Of a stretch of 64,000 bases of DNA, positions 1-10,842 are shown piece by piece. The DNA is from Lacimicrobium alkaliphilum. Its GTDB lineage: Bacteria; Pseudomonadota; Gammaproteobacteria; Enterobacterales; Alteromonadaceae. Every line of letters starts with the position of its first letter. The stretch's first letter is position 1. The notes beneath the pieces are model-generated. The model was not told the DNA's origin. It was given only the letters and a program-made list of their open reading frames with translations, and did not search any database. The stretch spans positions 1,984,001 through 2,048,000 of the forward strand of contig NZ_CP013650.1 of the NCBI RefSeq assembly GCF_001466725.1, read 5' to 3'. The translations under genes and the position numbers were made by a program.

Positions 1-42
1 CTGCTGATTACGCACTGCCTGTTGGTCTCAAGCTCCGGTAAA

Positions 43-306
43 ATACCCAAATGACCTCAATTTGTCGATTTCAGCGGGAGGTAAAAGCGTTTTAGGCAAG
101 GCAGGTGTTGACAGGTTTAGTGGGCCTAAATCAACAACATCTAACGCAGCATAAAACGCTTTTAGCCCCGCCCTCCGGGAGCCACTGGGCACTTCCACTG
201 CTGTGTTACACTGGTTCGAAAGGTAGACGACATTCCTTCTCCAGTGTGCCTTGCATTGAAAGCGCCCAGTGGCTCTGAAACTGACAAATTGAGGTCACTT
301 GGGTAT
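43..306. repeat. MITE-like element with 32-bp inverted terminal repeats
   Basis: Positions 43-74 and 275-306 are inverted copies of each other (29 of 32 bases; outer end ATACCCAA, inner end TTTCAG). Two further inverted pairs are nested inside: 81-94 with 152-165 (13 of 14) and 179-190 with 264-275 (12 of 12). No reading frame of useful length lies inside, so I read it as a non-autonomous, hairpin-rich mobile repeat. No clear target-site duplication is visible at the edges. It ends 28 bp before the trhO start and may therefore carry part of that gene's promoter. Nothing recognisable lies in 1-42. Confidence 0.6.
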
Positions 307-333
307 CTGTTCCGGTTCGCTTAAGGAAAAAAG

Positions 334-1344
334 ATGTCTGAAGTTATTGTTTGCGCGCTGTATAAGTTCGCTACCCTGGATAATTATCAATCCATTCGCC
401 AGCCCCTGCATCAGTTAATGGAAGAGCAGGGCATTAAAGGTACGCTGTTACTGGCCCATGAAGGCATAAACGGTACCGTTTCCGGCAGCCGTGAAGCCAT
501 TGATACTCTGTTGGCCTGGCTGAATCAGGATCCGCGCCTGAACCCAATCAGTTACAAAGAATCAGTCGATGCCGAACAGCCTTTTCACCGTACTAAGGTT
601 AAGCTGAAAAAAGAGATCGTAACCATGGGCGTTGAGGGCATCGATCCGCGCCAGACCGTGGGTACCTATGTTCAGCCCCGCGAGTGGAATGATTTAATCA
701 GCGATCCTGAAGTATTGTTAATCGATACCCGCAATGACTATGAGATTGAAATCGGCACCTTTAAAAATGCGGTCAATCCGAAAACCGATTCTTTCCGTGA
801 GTTTCCTCAGTATGTGAAAGAACAGCTGGACCCGGCCAGACACAAGAAAGTGGCCATGTTCTGCACCGGCGGTATTCGCTGTGAAAAATCCACCGCCTAC
901 TTAAAAGAGCAGGGCTTTGATGAGGTTTACCACTTAGAAGGCGGTATTCTTAAATATCTTGAAGAGATGCCAAAAGAAAACAGTTTATGGGAAGGGGACT
1001 GTTTTGTATTTGATAATCGCGTGGCGGTGAATCACGATTTGGAGCGCAGCGGTTATGATCAGTGCTATGCCTGTCGATTGCCGATCACAGAAGAAGATAA
1101 ACACAGTGAGCAGTATGAGCGCGGTGTTAGCTGCCCCCGTTGTTATGGCACCCACAGTGAAGAACAGATTGCCCGCTTCCGTGAGCGTGAAAAGCAGGTA
1201 ACCCTGGCCCGCCAGCGCAATGAAGAGCATGTAGGCTCCGAAGCCAGAGAGGCCATGGAAAAACGCCGTCGACAGAAGGCTGAAGAAAAACGCGCCCGCG
1301 CACTGGCGGCGAAAGCCGCAAAAAAGTCGAAGTTAAAAAATTAG
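334..1344 (+). CDS. trhO: tRNA uridine(34) hydroxylase TrhO (rhodanese family, YceA/UPF0176)
   Basis: 336 aa, close to the usual family length of about 350. TrhO hydroxylates uridine 34 of certain tRNAs to ho5U in an oxygen-dependent reaction, the first step towards cmo5U. The N-terminal UPF0176 domain (about residues 1-95) is followed by a rhodanese domain (about 120-215) with the loop [11 protein letters not shown]; Cys177 aligns with the catalytic cysteine and Cys183 is also conserved. A Cys-rich segment (CYAC...CPRC, about 245-275) looks metal-binding, and the tail is Lys/Arg/Ala-rich. The start has an AAGGA ribosome site at 323-327. The gene stands alone behind a hairpin-rich repeat. CmoM, which acts later in the same modification pathway, is encoded at about 30 kb. 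Confidence 0.93.
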   Translation: MSEVIVCALYKFATLDNYQSIRQPLHQLMEEQGIKGTLLLAHEGINGTVSGSREAIDTLLAWLNQDPRLNPISYKESVDAEQPFHRTKVKLKKEIVTMGVEGIDPRQTVGTYVQPREWNDLISDPEVLLIDTRNDYEIEIGTFKNAVNPKTDSFREFPQYVKEQLDPARHKKVAMFCTGGIRCEKSTAYLKEQGFDEVYHLEGGILKYLEEMPKENSLWEGDCFVFDNRVAVNHDLERSGYDQCYACRLPITEEDKHSEQYERGVSCPRCYGTHSEEQIARFREREKQVTLARQRNEEHVGSEAREAMEKRRRQKAEEKRARALAAKAAKKSKLKN

Positions 1345-1439
1345 CAAACCCTTGTTGAGGTCAGTCAAAATCCAGTAAACTGGCCTCATTACACCATCCA
1401 ATATTCTGTGTTGAAGTACCAACACACAGGGAGAGAAAA

Positions 1440-1685
1440 ATGTCAGACAAGGCATTAACAGACAGTCAGGTTGCAGAAGTCCGCAAGGAGTTTGATTTTT
1501 TTGACAGCGATAACAACGGCATGATCGATCTCGGTGAGTTTATCGAGCTGTTAACCGTATTGTCACCTAAAACCAAGGTTAAAGCGGTGCAGGAAGCCTT
1601 TGATCTGATTGATGAAAACGCAGACGGTCATATCGACTTCAATGAATTTCTGACCTGGTGGCAGCAAGGCTGGTGGGAATACTAA
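1440..1685 (+). CDS. Small EF-hand calcium-binding protein
   Basis: 81 aa with two complete EF-hand loops: residues 22-33 (DSDNNGMIDLGE) and 58-69 (DENADGHIDFNE). Both have acidic residues at loop positions 1, 3, 5 and 12 and Gly at position 6, so both should bind calcium. There is no signal peptide, so the protein is probably cytoplasmic. It ends in a Trp-rich tail (WWQQGWWEY). A GGGAGAG ribosome site precedes the ATG. The gene is monocistronic and closed by a terminator at 1731. The cellular role is unknown; a calcium buffer or sensor is inferred. Confidence 0.85.
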   Translation: MSDKALTDSQVAEVRKEFDFFDSDNNGMIDLGEFIELLTVLSPKTKVKAVQEAFDLIDENADGHIDFNEFLTWWQQGWWEY

Positions 1686-1730
1686 GGTCGTTATACGTTT
1701 TTTCAGCCAGATGATCCCTTGAATTAAGCA

Positions 1731-1763
1731 AAGCGTCTACGGAGTAGGCGCTTTTTATTTTTT
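1731..1763 (+). terminator. Rho-independent terminator after the EF-hand gene
   Basis: A 9-bp stem (AAGCGTCTA with TAGGCGCTT, one G-T pair) is followed by a T-rich tract broken by one A. Confidence 0.75.
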
Positions 1764-1889
1764 GCATTCTGGTTTATGTACTGAGCAGTCACATTTTCTC
1801 TCTTCTTTTAGTGATATGCTCAGTTTCATGGATAGCAGCGCGCTACAGAAAGAGTACACATCTTGAAGGCCCAGTCGGGCCCTTTTTTG
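1764..1889 (+). ncRNA. Candidate small RNA or untranslated transcript ending in its own terminator
   Basis: The stretch between the EF-hand terminator (1731-1763) and a second hairpin at about 1868-1889 (GGCCC-AGTC-GGGCC followed by TTTTTTG) has no convincing reading frame. A second terminator without a gene before it suggests a short independent transcript. No strong promoter is obvious, so this is only a candidate. The rest of the gene-free interval (1890-1995) is the leader of the next gene. Confidence 0.3.
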
Positions 1890-1995
1890 TTTTATACAAA
1901 TCGTCTAGCCAGTCTCTCTTTTAGCAGTTAATAGTCTAATGAGGTGTAGGGCGCATACTATAGTTGATGCTCCACTCAACCTGTTTAAGAAAAAA

Positions 1996-2460
1996 ATGAA
2001 AAAGATCTCTTATCTGGCTGCCGCTTTGTGTTGCTTGTCTGCAGCTGTGCTGGCAGATACCGCCGCAGAAGTGCAAATGACCATCGAGAAAAATAACGCT
2101 TACACCAAAGCGAATATGCAGTCTCCTGCAGACCCAACCTCAGCGAAGGGCTCCATGGAGTTCTGGTCGAGTGGTGGATTAATGCAATCCGTTCCTGCGT
2201 CATCGCCGGTGCAGAAGTTCGAACGCTTTGGGCTTACCCCAAAACATATCCATGTGATTACCCTGGAGGAGGGGAAGTCAGCCGTGGCGATGTACTATTC
2301 AGAAGGTGCGTACCAGCCTGAGGGCATGGCGCTGACATCAAACTATCTGACCCGGGTCACCGAGGTCTATGTCAAAGAAAGTGGTAAATGGAAAGTGCGC
2401 GTCGCGCATTTTTCACCGGTTTCAGGTGGTGAAGGTACCAAGCAAACCAGTCTCGACTAA
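1996..2460 (+). CDS. Exported NTF2-like (SnoaL/DUF4440-type) protein
   Basis: 154 aa. A signal peptide covers about residues 1-20 (MKKISYLAAALCCLSAAVLA, cleavage before DTAAE), so the mature form should be periplasmic. The pattern of a WSSGG segment, a central VAMYYSEG strand and a C-terminal TRVTEVYVKESGKWKVRVAHFSP strand resembles SnoaL/DUF4440 NTF2-like domains, a small-molecule-binding fold with varied roles. The frame is open back to 1939, but that would put 19 residues ahead of an obvious signal peptide and has no ribosome site, so I start at 1996. It has no operon partner. Family assignment is by pattern only. Confidence 0.6.
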   Translation: MKKISYLAAALCCLSAAVLADTAAEVQMTIEKNNAYTKANMQSPADPTSAKGSMEFWSSGGLMQSVPASSPVQKFERFGLTPKHIHVITLEEGKSAVAMYYSEGAYQPEGMALTSNYLTRVTEVYVKESGKWKVRVAHFSPVSGGEGTKQTSLD

Positions 2461-2463
2461 AAC

Positions 2464-2493
2464 AAAAAAAAGCGCCCTCGGGCGCTTTTTTTT
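2464..2493. terminator. Bidirectional terminator between the NTF2-like gene and ald
   Basis: A perfect stem (AAGCGCCC / GGGCGCTT) is flanked by A7 on the left and T8 on the right, so it can end transcription from both convergent genes. Confidence 0.9.
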
Positions 2494-2503
2494 ACAGGCT
2501 AAT

Positions 2504-3634
2504 TCAGCCATTTAACGCGGTGTGGGGGTCTTCGTATGTCAGCCCCAGTTTTTCACCTAAGGCATCGACAACCGCTTTGTAGGTCACTTTCCCTTCGTGC
2601 ACATTCAGACCATTGAGTAAGTGTTGGTCTTCCAGCATGGCTTTTTTCGGGCCTTTATTGGCCAGCGCCAGACCGAAGGGCAGAGTGGCGTTATTCAGCG
2701 CCATGGTTGAGGTTCTGGCCACACCGCCTGGCATGTTAGCCACGCAGTAATGCACCACACCATCAATGGTATATACAGGGTCCTGATGGGTTGTGGCTTT
2801 GGAAGTTTCAAAACAACCGCCCTGGTCAATGGCCACATCCACTACCACAGAACCTTCTTTCATATTGCGGATATGCTCGCGGGTCAGCAGTTTAGGCGCT
2901 GCAGCCCCGGGGATCAGTACCGCGCCAACCACCAAATCAGCGTGCGCAGAATAATGTTCTATAGCATCTACGGTAGAGAATACGGTTTTCACCTGGCCAT
3001 TGAAAATATCATCCAGTTCACGCAAACGGGGCAGGGAACGATCCAGAATGGTCACATCGGCGCCAAGGCCTAAGGCCATTTTTGCTGCATTGGTACCGAC
3101 CACGCCGCCACCAATCACCAACACTTTACCAGGGGCTACACCGGGCACACCACCTAGCAGGGTGCCGCTGCCGCCATGGGCTTTTTCCAGATAATGAGCA
3201 CCGGCCTGCACTGACATACGTCCGGCTACTTCGCTCATTGGCGCCAGCAGAGGCAGGCCGTTGCGGTTATCGGTTACAGTTTCATAGGCGATACAGGTTG
3301 CACCTGAGGCGACCAGTAATTCGGTCTGAGTAGGATCCGGTGCCAGGTGTAAAAAGGTGTACAGGGTCTGGCCTTTTCTGAGCATCTTGCACTCATGGGG
3401 CTGAGGCTCTTTGACCTTTACGATCATGTCAGCTTTGGCGAAGATCTCTTCCGGCGTATCGATAATGCTGGCGCCAGCGGCAACGTATTGCTCATTGGTA
3501 AAACCAATGGCGGCGCCACCGTTATTTTCTACAATCACCTGATGACCATGGGTGACAAATTCTTTAACGGCGGCCGGGGTCAGGCCAATGCGATATTCAT
3601 GGTTTTTTATTTCTTTGGGTACACCGATCAACAT
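2504..3634 (-). CDS. ald: Alanine dehydrogenase
   Basis: 376 aa, the standard length. It catalyses NAD-dependent reversible deamination of L-alanine to pyruvate and ammonium in the cytoplasm. Visible hallmarks are the N-terminal [20 protein letters not shown], the substrate-site segment MIVKVKEP, the TFLHLAPD segment with its conserved His, and the NAD-binding [12 protein letters not shown]. An AAGGTGAG ribosome site precedes the ATG. The gene is divergent from lrp; in this arrangement Lrp often controls ald, and a palindrome in the shared spacer supports that. Confidence 0.95.
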   Translation of the reverse strand: MLIGVPKEIKNHEYRIGLTPAAVKEFVTHGHQVIVENNGGAAIGFTNEQYVAAGASIIDTPEEIFAKADMIVKVKEPQPHECKMLRKGQTLYTFLHLAPDPTQTELLVASGATCIAYETVTDNRNGLPLLAPMSEVAGRMSVQAGAHYLEKAHGGSGTLLGGVPGVAPGKVLVIGGGVVGTNAAKMALGLGADVTILDRSLPRLRELDDIFNGQVKTVFSTVDAIEHYSAHADLVVGAVLIPGAAAPKLLTREHIRNMKEGSVVVDVAIDQGGCFETSKATTHQDPVYTIDGVVHYCVANMPGGVARTSTMALNNATLPFGLALANKGPKKAMLEDQHLLNGLNVHEGKVTYKAVVDALGEKLGLTYEDPHTALNG

Positions 3635-3701
3635 GCTTTATCTCACCTTGGTAACAATTTTGTAAAGGCGAAGTATAGGGTAAGTTTTTCAGCAGGTTGT
3701 A

Positions 3702-3716
3702 CTGAATATAATTCAG
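3702..3716. promoter_or_regulatory. Putative Lrp-binding palindrome between ald and lrp
   Basis: CTGAATATAATTCAG has complementary outer arms (CTGAAT / ATTCAG) around an A/T core and a 15-bp length, like known Lrp sites. It lies 68 bp upstream of ald and 46 bp upstream of lrp. Autoregulation of lrp and control of ald are inferred. Confidence 0.45.
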
Positions 3717-3761
3717 AATCAGGATATAGTGCTGCTATAAATCGGTTCGTCAGATGAATAT

Positions 3762-4247
3762 ATGCTGGTAAAAACACCTAAACATCTCGATCGTATTGAC
3801 CGCAATATCCTTGTAGAGCTGCAAAAAGACGGTCGTATATCTAATGTAGAGCTGTCGCGCAGAGTGGGCCTGAGCCCGACACCATGCCTTGAGCGTGTGC
3901 GGCGTCTGGAGCAACAAGGCTATATTCTTGGTTACTATGCCCGGCTCGATCCCACCAAGCTCGGAGCAGCCATGCTGGTGTTTGTGGAGATTACATTAAC
4001 CAAGACCTCGGTAGATATCTTCGAAGAATTTTCTGCTGCAGTGAAAAGGCATGAGGATATTCAGGAATGCCATCTGGTTTCCGGGGATTTTGATTTTCTG
4101 CTCAAGGCTCGCGTGGCGGATATGTCCAGCTACCGCAAACTGCTGGGCGACACCTTACTGAGGCTGCCAGGTGTGAGCGAGTCCCGCACCTACGTAGTGA
4201 TGGAAGAAGTTAAACATACCAGTACCATTAAAATAAGCCTGAAGTAA
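3762..4247 (+). CDS. lrp: Leucine-responsive regulatory protein Lrp
   Basis: 161 aa (E. coli Lrp has 164). Global DNA-binding regulator that senses leucine or alanine and forms higher oligomers. The N-terminal helix-turn-helix spans about residues 10-60 (RIDRNILVELQKDGRISNVE, then LSRRVGLSPTPCLERVRRLE). The C-terminal RAM/AsnC ligand-binding domain contains ECHLVSGDFDFLLKARV. Gene order lrp-ftsK-lolA-rarA-serS is conserved in gammaproteobacteria, which favours true Lrp over a paralogous AsnC-type regulator. Transcribed divergently from ald. Confidence 0.93.
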   Translation: MLVKTPKHLDRIDRNILVELQKDGRISNVELSRRVGLSPTPCLERVRRLEQQGYILGYYARLDPTKLGAAMLVFVEITLTKTSVDIFEEFSAAVKRHEDIQECHLVSGDFDFLLKARVADMSSYRKLLGDTLLRLPGVSESRTYVVMEEVKHTSTIKISLK

Positions 4248-4319
4248 CGTTGAACTTTCAACGCTAGGATTTTACCCCCATGACTGGTATCTTTTAGGGC
4301 TGATTGCAGTCTGACAATA

Positions 4320-6686
4320 ATGATTACGAAAACCTCTATGGCGCGACTTTCCGGTACCCAAAGGATTATGGAAGTGGGCATGATAGTAAGCAGTGTCTTT
4401 GCCCTGTTTCTGTTGCTCGCTCTGGCTTCATTTGACCCCGCTGATCCAAGCTGGAGTCAGGCCGGCTTCCGTGAACAAGTAGAAAATGCAGCAGGCCCCG
4501 TCGGAGCCTGGTTTTCCGATATCCTGCTCAACAGCTTTGGCTATATCGCCTACCTTTTTCCGTTTGGGGCCGCGTTATTCGGCTGGTTTTTATTCCAGCA
4601 GACCAAGCAACTCTCCGAAATTGATTATCTGACTATAGGTCTGCGCCTAATTGGCGTGATTCTGCTGCTGGTGGGTGCTACCGGGCTGGCCAGTCTTAAT
4701 TTCGATGATCTCTTTGTGTTCTCAGCCGGCGGTTTTGTCGGTGATGTGATCAGTTCCCGACTGCTGCCATATTTTAATCTGGCCGGCACCATCTTATTGT
4801 TACTGTGCTTTTTCTGTACCGGTTTTACCCTGATGACAGGGATTTCCTGGCTGGCAATTATCGATACCACAGGGGCCGGCACTATAACTGCAGTAAATGG
4901 CCTGATGCGGCTGCCCGCAAAAGTTCAGGGGGCCAATATGCCGGGCCTGCCAAGGCTCAGTTTTAATCCGCTGAAACGGCAAAAAGACGACAATCCTCAG
5001 CATAATGGGGCGTCAAATACAGAGCCTGCATTCGCTGCATTTACTCAATCCAAGCGTGAACCTGTGCTCGAATCAGGCTTTGCCGATGAATCTGTTATCA
5101 GTGAACCGGTTTACAATGAGCCTGCTGTAAAAAGAAAAGCGGCCAAAGCACCGGCAAAAAATATTAAGGAACAACCACAAACCCAAGGCTCTGAAGCGGT
5201 GGGGGAGATGCCCACAGTGGAGTTGCTCGACAGACCCGACAAGGTTAAAAACCCTATTACTCAGGAAGAGCTGGAGTCGGTATCCCGTCTGGTGGAAGCC
5301 AAACTGATGGACTTTGGCATCGAAGCCAGAGTGGTGGGGGTGTATCCGGGGCCGGTGATCACCCGTTTTGAGCTGGATCTGGCGCCTGGCGTAAAGGTCA
5401 GCAAGATATCCGGCTTGTCCAAAGATCTGGCCCGGGCTTTATCGGCTATCTCTGTACGGGTGGTGGAAGTGATCCCCGGAAAATCGGTAATCGGCCTGGA
5501 ATTACCGAATAAAAACCGTGAAATGGTGCGTTTGTCTGAGGTCATCGAATGTGATGCCTTCCAGAAGTCCGGCTCTAATCTGACCATGGTGCTGGGCACG
5601 GATATTTCCGGTAAACCCGTAGTGGTGGATCTGGCCCGTATGCCTCATTTGCTGGTTGCCGGTACCACAGGTTCGGGTAAGTCGGTGGGGGTCAATGTGA
5701 TGATCCTCAGTCTGCTGTACAAATCTACCCCCGAAGACGTGCGCCTGATCATGATCGACCCCAAGATGCTGGAATTGTCGGTTTATGAAGGCATTCCCCA
5801 TCTGCTGGCTGAGGTGGTCACCGATATGAAAGAGGCGGCCAATGCGCTGCGCTGGTGTGTGGGAGAAATGGAGCGCCGCTATCGGCTGATGTCGGCCTTA
5901 GGCGTACGTAATCTTAAGGGCTATAACGCCAAGATTGCTGATGCCATTGCGCGGGGTGAACCGATTAAAGACCCGCTGTGGAAGCCGGAACAGAGCATGG
6001 AGCCTGAAGCACCGGATCTGGAAAAACTGCCGAGTATCGTGGTGGTGGTGGATGAGTTTGCCGATATGATGATGATCGTAGGCAAAAAGGTTGAAGAGCT
6101 GATTGCCCGTATCGCGCAAAAAGCCCGTGCCGCCGGTATTCATCTGATCCTGGCCACGCAGCGCCCTTCAGTAGATGTGATCACCGGTCTGATTAAGGCC
6201 AATATCCCTACCCGTATTGCCTTTCAGGTGTCATCGAAAATTGATTCGAGAACCATTTTAGACCAGCAGGGTGCCGAAGCCTTGCTGGGAGCCGGTGATA
6301 TGCTTTATCTGCCTCCGGGCAGCGGTGTGCCGACCCGTGTTCACGGTGCCTTTGTTGACGATCATGAAGTGCATGCGGTGGTGGCCGACTGGCAAAAACG
6401 CGGCAAACCCGATTATATCGATGAAATTCTCTCCGGCGAGGGCAGTGGTGAGATCATGTTGCCCGGCGAGCAGGCGGAAGGGGATGATGAGTCTGACCCC
6501 CTTTATGATGAGGCGGTAGCCTTTGTGACCCAGAATCGTCGCGCCTCGGTGTCAAGCGTACAGCGCCAGTTTCGCATCGGTTATAACCGTGCGGCCCGTA
6601 TTGTCGAGCAAATGGAACATTCTGGTGTGGTCAGTGCCCAGGGGCACAATGGCAACCGCGAAGTACTGGCACCGCCACCTCCATGA
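4320..6686 (+). CDS. ftsK: DNA translocase FtsK, short-linker form
   Basis: 788 aa. Septum-anchored hexameric ATPase that pumps chromosomal DNA during division and activates XerCD recombination at dif. Four membrane segments lie in about residues 18-180 (the first includes [18 protein letters not shown]). A short variable linker (about 200-300) is followed by the motor, with Walker [10 protein letters not shown] near 446-454 and Walker [10 protein letters not shown] near 573-582. The C-terminal winged-helix gamma domain (about 720-788, [18 protein letters not shown]) recognises polar KOPS sequences. The linker is far shorter than in E. coli FtsK (1329 aa). The start could be the second Met (residue 7). 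LolA follows 93 bp later. Confidence 0.95.
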   Translation: MITKTSMARLSGTQRIMEVGMIVSSVFALFLLLALASFDPADPSWSQAGFREQVENAAGPVGAWFSDILLNSFGYIAYLFPFGAALFGWFLFQQTKQLSEIDYLTIGLRLIGVILLLVGATGLASLNFDDLFVFSAGGFVGDVISSRLLPYFNLAGTILLLLCFFCTGFTLMTGISWLAIIDTTGAGTITAVNGLMRLPAKVQGANMPGLPRLSFNPLKRQKDDNPQHNGASNTEPAFAAFTQSKREPVLESGFADESVISEPVYNEPAVKRKAAKAPAKNIKEQPQTQGSEAVGEMPTVELLDRPDKVKNPITQEELESVSRLVEAKLMDFGIEARVVGVYPGPVITRFELDLAPGVKVSKISGLSKDLARALSAISVRVVEVIPGKSVIGLELPNKNREMVRLSEVIECDAFQKSGSNLTMVLGTDISGKPVVVDLARMPHLLVAGTTGSGKSVGVNVMILSLLYKSTPEDVRLIMIDPKMLELSVYEGIPHLLAEVVTDMKEAANALRWCVGEMERRYRLMSALGVRNLKGYNAKIADAIARGEPIKDPLWKPEQSMEPEAPDLEKLPSIVVVVDEFADMMMIVGKKVEELIARIAQKARAAGIHLILATQRPSVDVITGLIKANIPTRIAFQVSSKIDSRTILDQQGAEALLGAGDMLYLPPGSGVPTRVHGAFVDDHEVHAVVADWQKRGKPDYIDEILSGEGSGEIMLPGEQAEGDDESDPLYDEAVAFVTQNRRASVSSVQRQFRIGYNRAARIVEQMEHSGVVSAQGHNGNREVLAPPPP

Positions 6687-6779
6687 GAATTCTCGCTGTT
6701 GAGTTGGTAAATCTCCTGTTCAGGCTGTACTCAGCTTCAATGTCGACAATGGTGTTTTAAAAAATTGGTTGTTAAACGA

Positions 6780-7397
6780 ATGATTAAAAAGTTTCTGTGT
6801 GTATGTGCTCTGGTATTGTCGCTTCCTTCCGCGGCCTCTGAGACAGAAAACAGCGCCGCTGAATTAAAGGCCCGGCTAAGTGAACTGCACAGTTTTGAGG
6901 CCGGCTTTGAACAGCAGGTTACGGATATGCAGGGAGAATTGCTGCAGTCGGCAACGGGTAAACTGCAGTTGCAGCAACCCAACAAAATGCGCTGGCAACT
7001 CTATGAACCTGATGAAACGACGCTTATTGCCGACGGTGACACAGTCTGGCATATCGATCCTTTTATGGAGCAGGTGATTGCCTATGAGCAGAGCCTGGCT
7101 GTGCAGGGCAACCCGCTGATTCTGCTGGCTGAACCAGACAGCGATCACTGGCAGTCCTTTCAGATAAGCCAGCCAGAGCCTGATCGTTTCGTGATAAAAA
7201 GTGAATCCGAAGACAGTCAGGTTGCCAGTTTAAGCCTTACCTTTGAGGATGATGTGCTGGTGCAACTGACCTTTGAGGATCGCCAGCAGCAGCGCACCCA
7301 AATGGTCTTTAGCCAGATTGCCAGCAATATTGCACTGGCTCCTGAATTGTTCGAATTCACCCTGCCGGAAGGTTATGAGCTTGATGATCAGCGCTAG
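6780..7397 (+). CDS. lolA: Outer-membrane lipoprotein carrier protein LolA
   Basis: 205 aa. Periplasmic chaperone that takes lipoproteins from LolCDE and hands them to LolB. A signal peptide covers about residues 1-19 (MIKKFLCVCALVLSLPSAAS). Typical LolA features are the GKLQLQQPNKMRWQLYEPDE strand region and DGDTVWHIDPFMEQV. The frame is open to a TTG at 6765, five codons upstream, but the ATG at 6780 gives a cleaner signal peptide. Neither start has a strong ribosome site. It lies between ftsK and rarA as in E. coli. Confidence 0.93.
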   Translation: MIKKFLCVCALVLSLPSAASETENSAAELKARLSELHSFEAGFEQQVTDMQGELLQSATGKLQLQQPNKMRWQLYEPDETTLIADGDTVWHIDPFMEQVIAYEQSLAVQGNPLILLAEPDSDHWQSFQISQPEPDRFVIKSESEDSQVASLSLTFEDDVLVQLTFEDRQQQRTQMVFSQIASNIALAPELFEFTLPEGYELDDQR

Positions 7398-7409
7398 AAG
7401 GTGCGGGGA

Positions 7410-8729
7410 ATGAGCCAGTCTTTTGACTTTGGTGAGCAGAAACCCTTTGTGCCACTGGCCGCCAGAATGCGGCCTGTTCATATTGATGATTATATGGGCC
7501 AGCAGCATATTCTGGGGCCGGGAAAACCGCTGCGTGCGGCGCTGGAGCAGGGCAAGGCCCATTCCATGATCCTGTGGGGCCCGCCGGGTACCGGAAAAAC
7601 CACCCTGGCGGAGCTGATCGCCCACTATGTGGATGCCCATGTGGAGCGCATTTCCGCGGTGACCTCGGGGATCAAAGATATTCGTCTGGCCATAGAGAGT
7701 GCCCGCCATCAGGCGGCCTCAATGGGCAAAAAGACCCTGTTGTTTGTGGATGAGGTGCATCGCTTTAATAAAAGTCAGCAGGATGCATTTTTACCTCATA
7801 TTGAAGATGGCACCGTCATCTTTATCGGCGCCACCACCGAAAACCCGTCGTTTGAGCTTAACAGTGCACTGCTGTCCCGTGCCCGTGTGTATGTGCTGAA
7901 AAAGCTCACCCGTGAAGACCTCAGCGCCATGTTACAACGCGCCCTGGCTAGCGAAGAGTTCAGCCAGATTCAGTTGGAGGATGAGGCGGCAGCGCTGTTA
8001 TGTGAATTGTCAGGCGGTGATGGACGCAGATTGCTGAATTACCTGGAGCTGGCGGCGGATTTTGCTCAGCAGGGGCAGATCAACACCGAGGCGATCAAAG
8101 AAGCGGTTGGCGGCAAAGTCATGAGTTTTGACAAAGGCGGCGATCAGTTTTATGACATGCTCTCGGCCTTGCACAAGTCCGTCAGAGGCTCCAGCCCTGA
8201 TGGCGCCCTGTACTGGTATGCAAGAATGCTCGAGGGCGGTTGCGATGCGCTGGTGATTGCCAGACGCCTGCTGGCCATTGCCTCAGAAGATATCGGCAAT
8301 GCCGATCCCAGAGCGCTGCAGATCTGTTTAAACGGCTGGGATATTTATCACAGAGTGGGCCCGGCAGAAGGCGAACGGGCGATTGCCCAGGCGCTGATTT
8401 ATTGTGCCTGCGCGGCCAAAAGCAATGCCGTGTATATGGCCTTTAGTCAGGCCAAGGCTGATGCGAAGGACTTACCCGATTATGAGGTACCCCATCATTT
8501 ACGCAATGCGCCGACTAAATTAATGAAAGAGCAGGGCTTTGGTGAGCAGTATCGCTATGCCCACAATGAGCCGGGTGCCTATGCCGCCGGAGAGGTCTAT
8601 TTGCCACCAGAGATACAGGAAAAACGCTACTATCAGCCCAGTGAACGGGGCCTGGAAAAGCAAATTCGCGCCAAACTGGAGCACTTAGCTCAACAGGATC
8701 AGCAAAGCGATGTTCAGCGCTACAAGTAG
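7410..8729 (+). CDS. rarA: Replication-associated recombination protein A (RarA/MgsA)
   Basis: 439 aa. Clamp-loader-like AAA+ ATPase that acts at stalled replication forks. Walker A GPPGTGKT is at residues 57-64 and Walker [11 protein letters not shown] near 112-121. The sensor segment [20 protein letters not shown] and the tetramerisation domain ending ([20 protein letters not shown]) are strongly conserved. A GTG at 7401 is possible, but the ATG at 7410 has an AAGG site about 8 bp upstream and matches the family N-terminus ([10 protein letters not shown]). Only 12 bp separate it from lolA, and crcB overlaps its end. Confidence 0.95.
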   Translation: MSQSFDFGEQKPFVPLAARMRPVHIDDYMGQQHILGPGKPLRAALEQGKAHSMILWGPPGTGKTTLAELIAHYVDAHVERISAVTSGIKDIRLAIESARHQAASMGKKTLLFVDEVHRFNKSQQDAFLPHIEDGTVIFIGATTENPSFELNSALLSRARVYVLKKLTREDLSAMLQRALASEEFSQIQLEDEAAALLCELSGGDGRRLLNYLELAADFAQQGQINTEAIKEAVGGKVMSFDKGGDQFYDMLSALHKSVRGSSPDGALYWYARMLEGGCDALVIARRLLAIASEDIGNADPRALQICLNGWDIYHRVGPAEGERAIAQALIYCACAAKSNAVYMAFSQAKADAKDLPDYEVPHHLRNAPTKLMKEQGFGEQYRYAHNEPGAYAAGEVYLPPEIQEKRYYQPSERGLEKQIRAKLEHLAQQDQQSDVQRYK

Positions 8730-9108
8730 TCTCGGGCTGTATATGGTTATAGCCCTTGGCGGCGCCCTGGGGGCCTGCCTGCGTTATTTTATTTCCCAAA
8801 TGGCGTTGCAATGGTTTGGCAAAGGTTTCCCCTTTGGTACACTAGCGGTCAATATTCTGGGCTCCTGCCTTTTGGGCATCGTTTACGGGCTGATTGAGAG
8901 CGAATATGTCGCCGGGCACCCCTGGCGTACGTTTTTAAGCATCGGTTTTATTGGCGCCCTGACCACGTTTTCCACCTTCTCGCTGGATACCCTGTTGCTG
9001 ATGCAGCAAGGGGCCTGGCTGAAGGCTGGTATGAATATCCTGTTGAACCTGTTTGCCTGCCTGCTGGCGGCCTGGTTAGGCATTAAATTGATTATGATGA
9101 AAGGTTAA
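8710..9108 (+). CDS. crcB: Fluoride-specific ion channel CrcB/FluC
   Basis: 132 aa with four predicted membrane helices. Dual-topology dimeric channel that exports fluoride. Conserved motifs seen are [10 protein letters not shown] (about residues 17-26), NILGSCLLG (about 48-56) and [10 protein letters not shown] (about 82-91), the last lining the fluoride path and the central Na+ site. The ATG overlaps the last 20 bp of rarA, implying translational coupling; a Met at residue 12 is an alternative start. No fluoride riboswitch is visible because the upstream sequence is rarA coding. Confidence 0.93.
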   Translation: MFSATSSLGLYMVIALGGALGACLRYFISQMALQWFGKGFPFGTLAVNILGSCLLGIVYGLIESEYVAGHPWRTFLSIGFIGALTTFSTFSLDTLLLMQQGAWLKAGMNILLNLFACLLAAWLGIKLIMMKG

Positions 9109-10407
<1,299 letters not shown>

Positions 10408-10439
10408 GCAGCGAAATGTTGAGGTTTACAAGGCTATAG

Positions 10440-10616
10440 GCCGGACTTTATGTCCATGGATGGACGGTATGCCGGAAATGTCAGGAACATTTTTTCGGCG
10501 ATGTCCATGGATGGACGGTATGTCGACGTTGCAGGGAAACATATCGTCGACGAGCCCGACAAACATATGATGTCGGGATAAATCCCGACCTACGGTCCGA
10601 GCCGTCCATTACACAC
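10440..10616. repeat. Intergenic chain of small hairpins with two 22-bp direct repeats
   Basis: Direct copies of a 22-bp unit (ATGTCCATGGATGGACGGTA plus TG) lie at 10450-10471 and 10501-10522. Between them is a hairpin at 10472-10498 (AAATGT / ACATTT core); a GTCGAC...GTCGAC pair and a GTCGGGAT-AA-ATCCCGAC hairpin follow. The 10472-10498 hairpin recurs in inverted orientation at 49412-49438 with one mismatch in 27. It is a dispersed non-coding repeat, not a gene. 10617-10688 is the leader of the small peptide gene. Confidence 0.7.
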
Positions 10617-10688
10617 GTCTGTTGGTATTAATGCTGATTGATGGCGTTTGTGCTTTAATAACAATAAGTAAGCAGCGTAGTGACACTA

Positions 10689-10823
10689 ATGAAAGTAACC
10701 TCAGATGTGCGGCTTTTGATGAAGCTGCTGTATTACACCACCATGATCATTACCATGGGGTTGGTGCTGTATCTGTTCTGGCTGGCGTTTGTGGCGGTTT
10801 ATAATGGCCTGATTGCCATGTAA
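10689..10823 (+). CDS. 44-residue single-pass membrane peptide (putative)
   Basis: The translation MKVTSDVRLLMKLLYYTTMI... runs 44 codons to TAA. A short basic N-terminus is followed by one strongly hydrophobic helix (about residues 15-40, TTMIITMGLVLYLFWLAFVA), the profile of a genuine small membrane protein. The ribosome site is weak. It lies between serS and the convergent tusE, 19 bp from tusE's stop. I do not recognise a family. Coding is inferred from composition alone. Confidence 0.45.
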   Translation: MKVTSDVRLLMKLLYYTTMIITMGLVLYLFWLAFVAVYNGLIAM

Positions 10824-10842
10824 TACCAGTCCGCACAGATAA

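Noticed and set aside
8600..8720. Fluoride riboswitch for crcB
   Set aside because: The region is rarA coding sequence and I see no crcB-motif pseudoknot.
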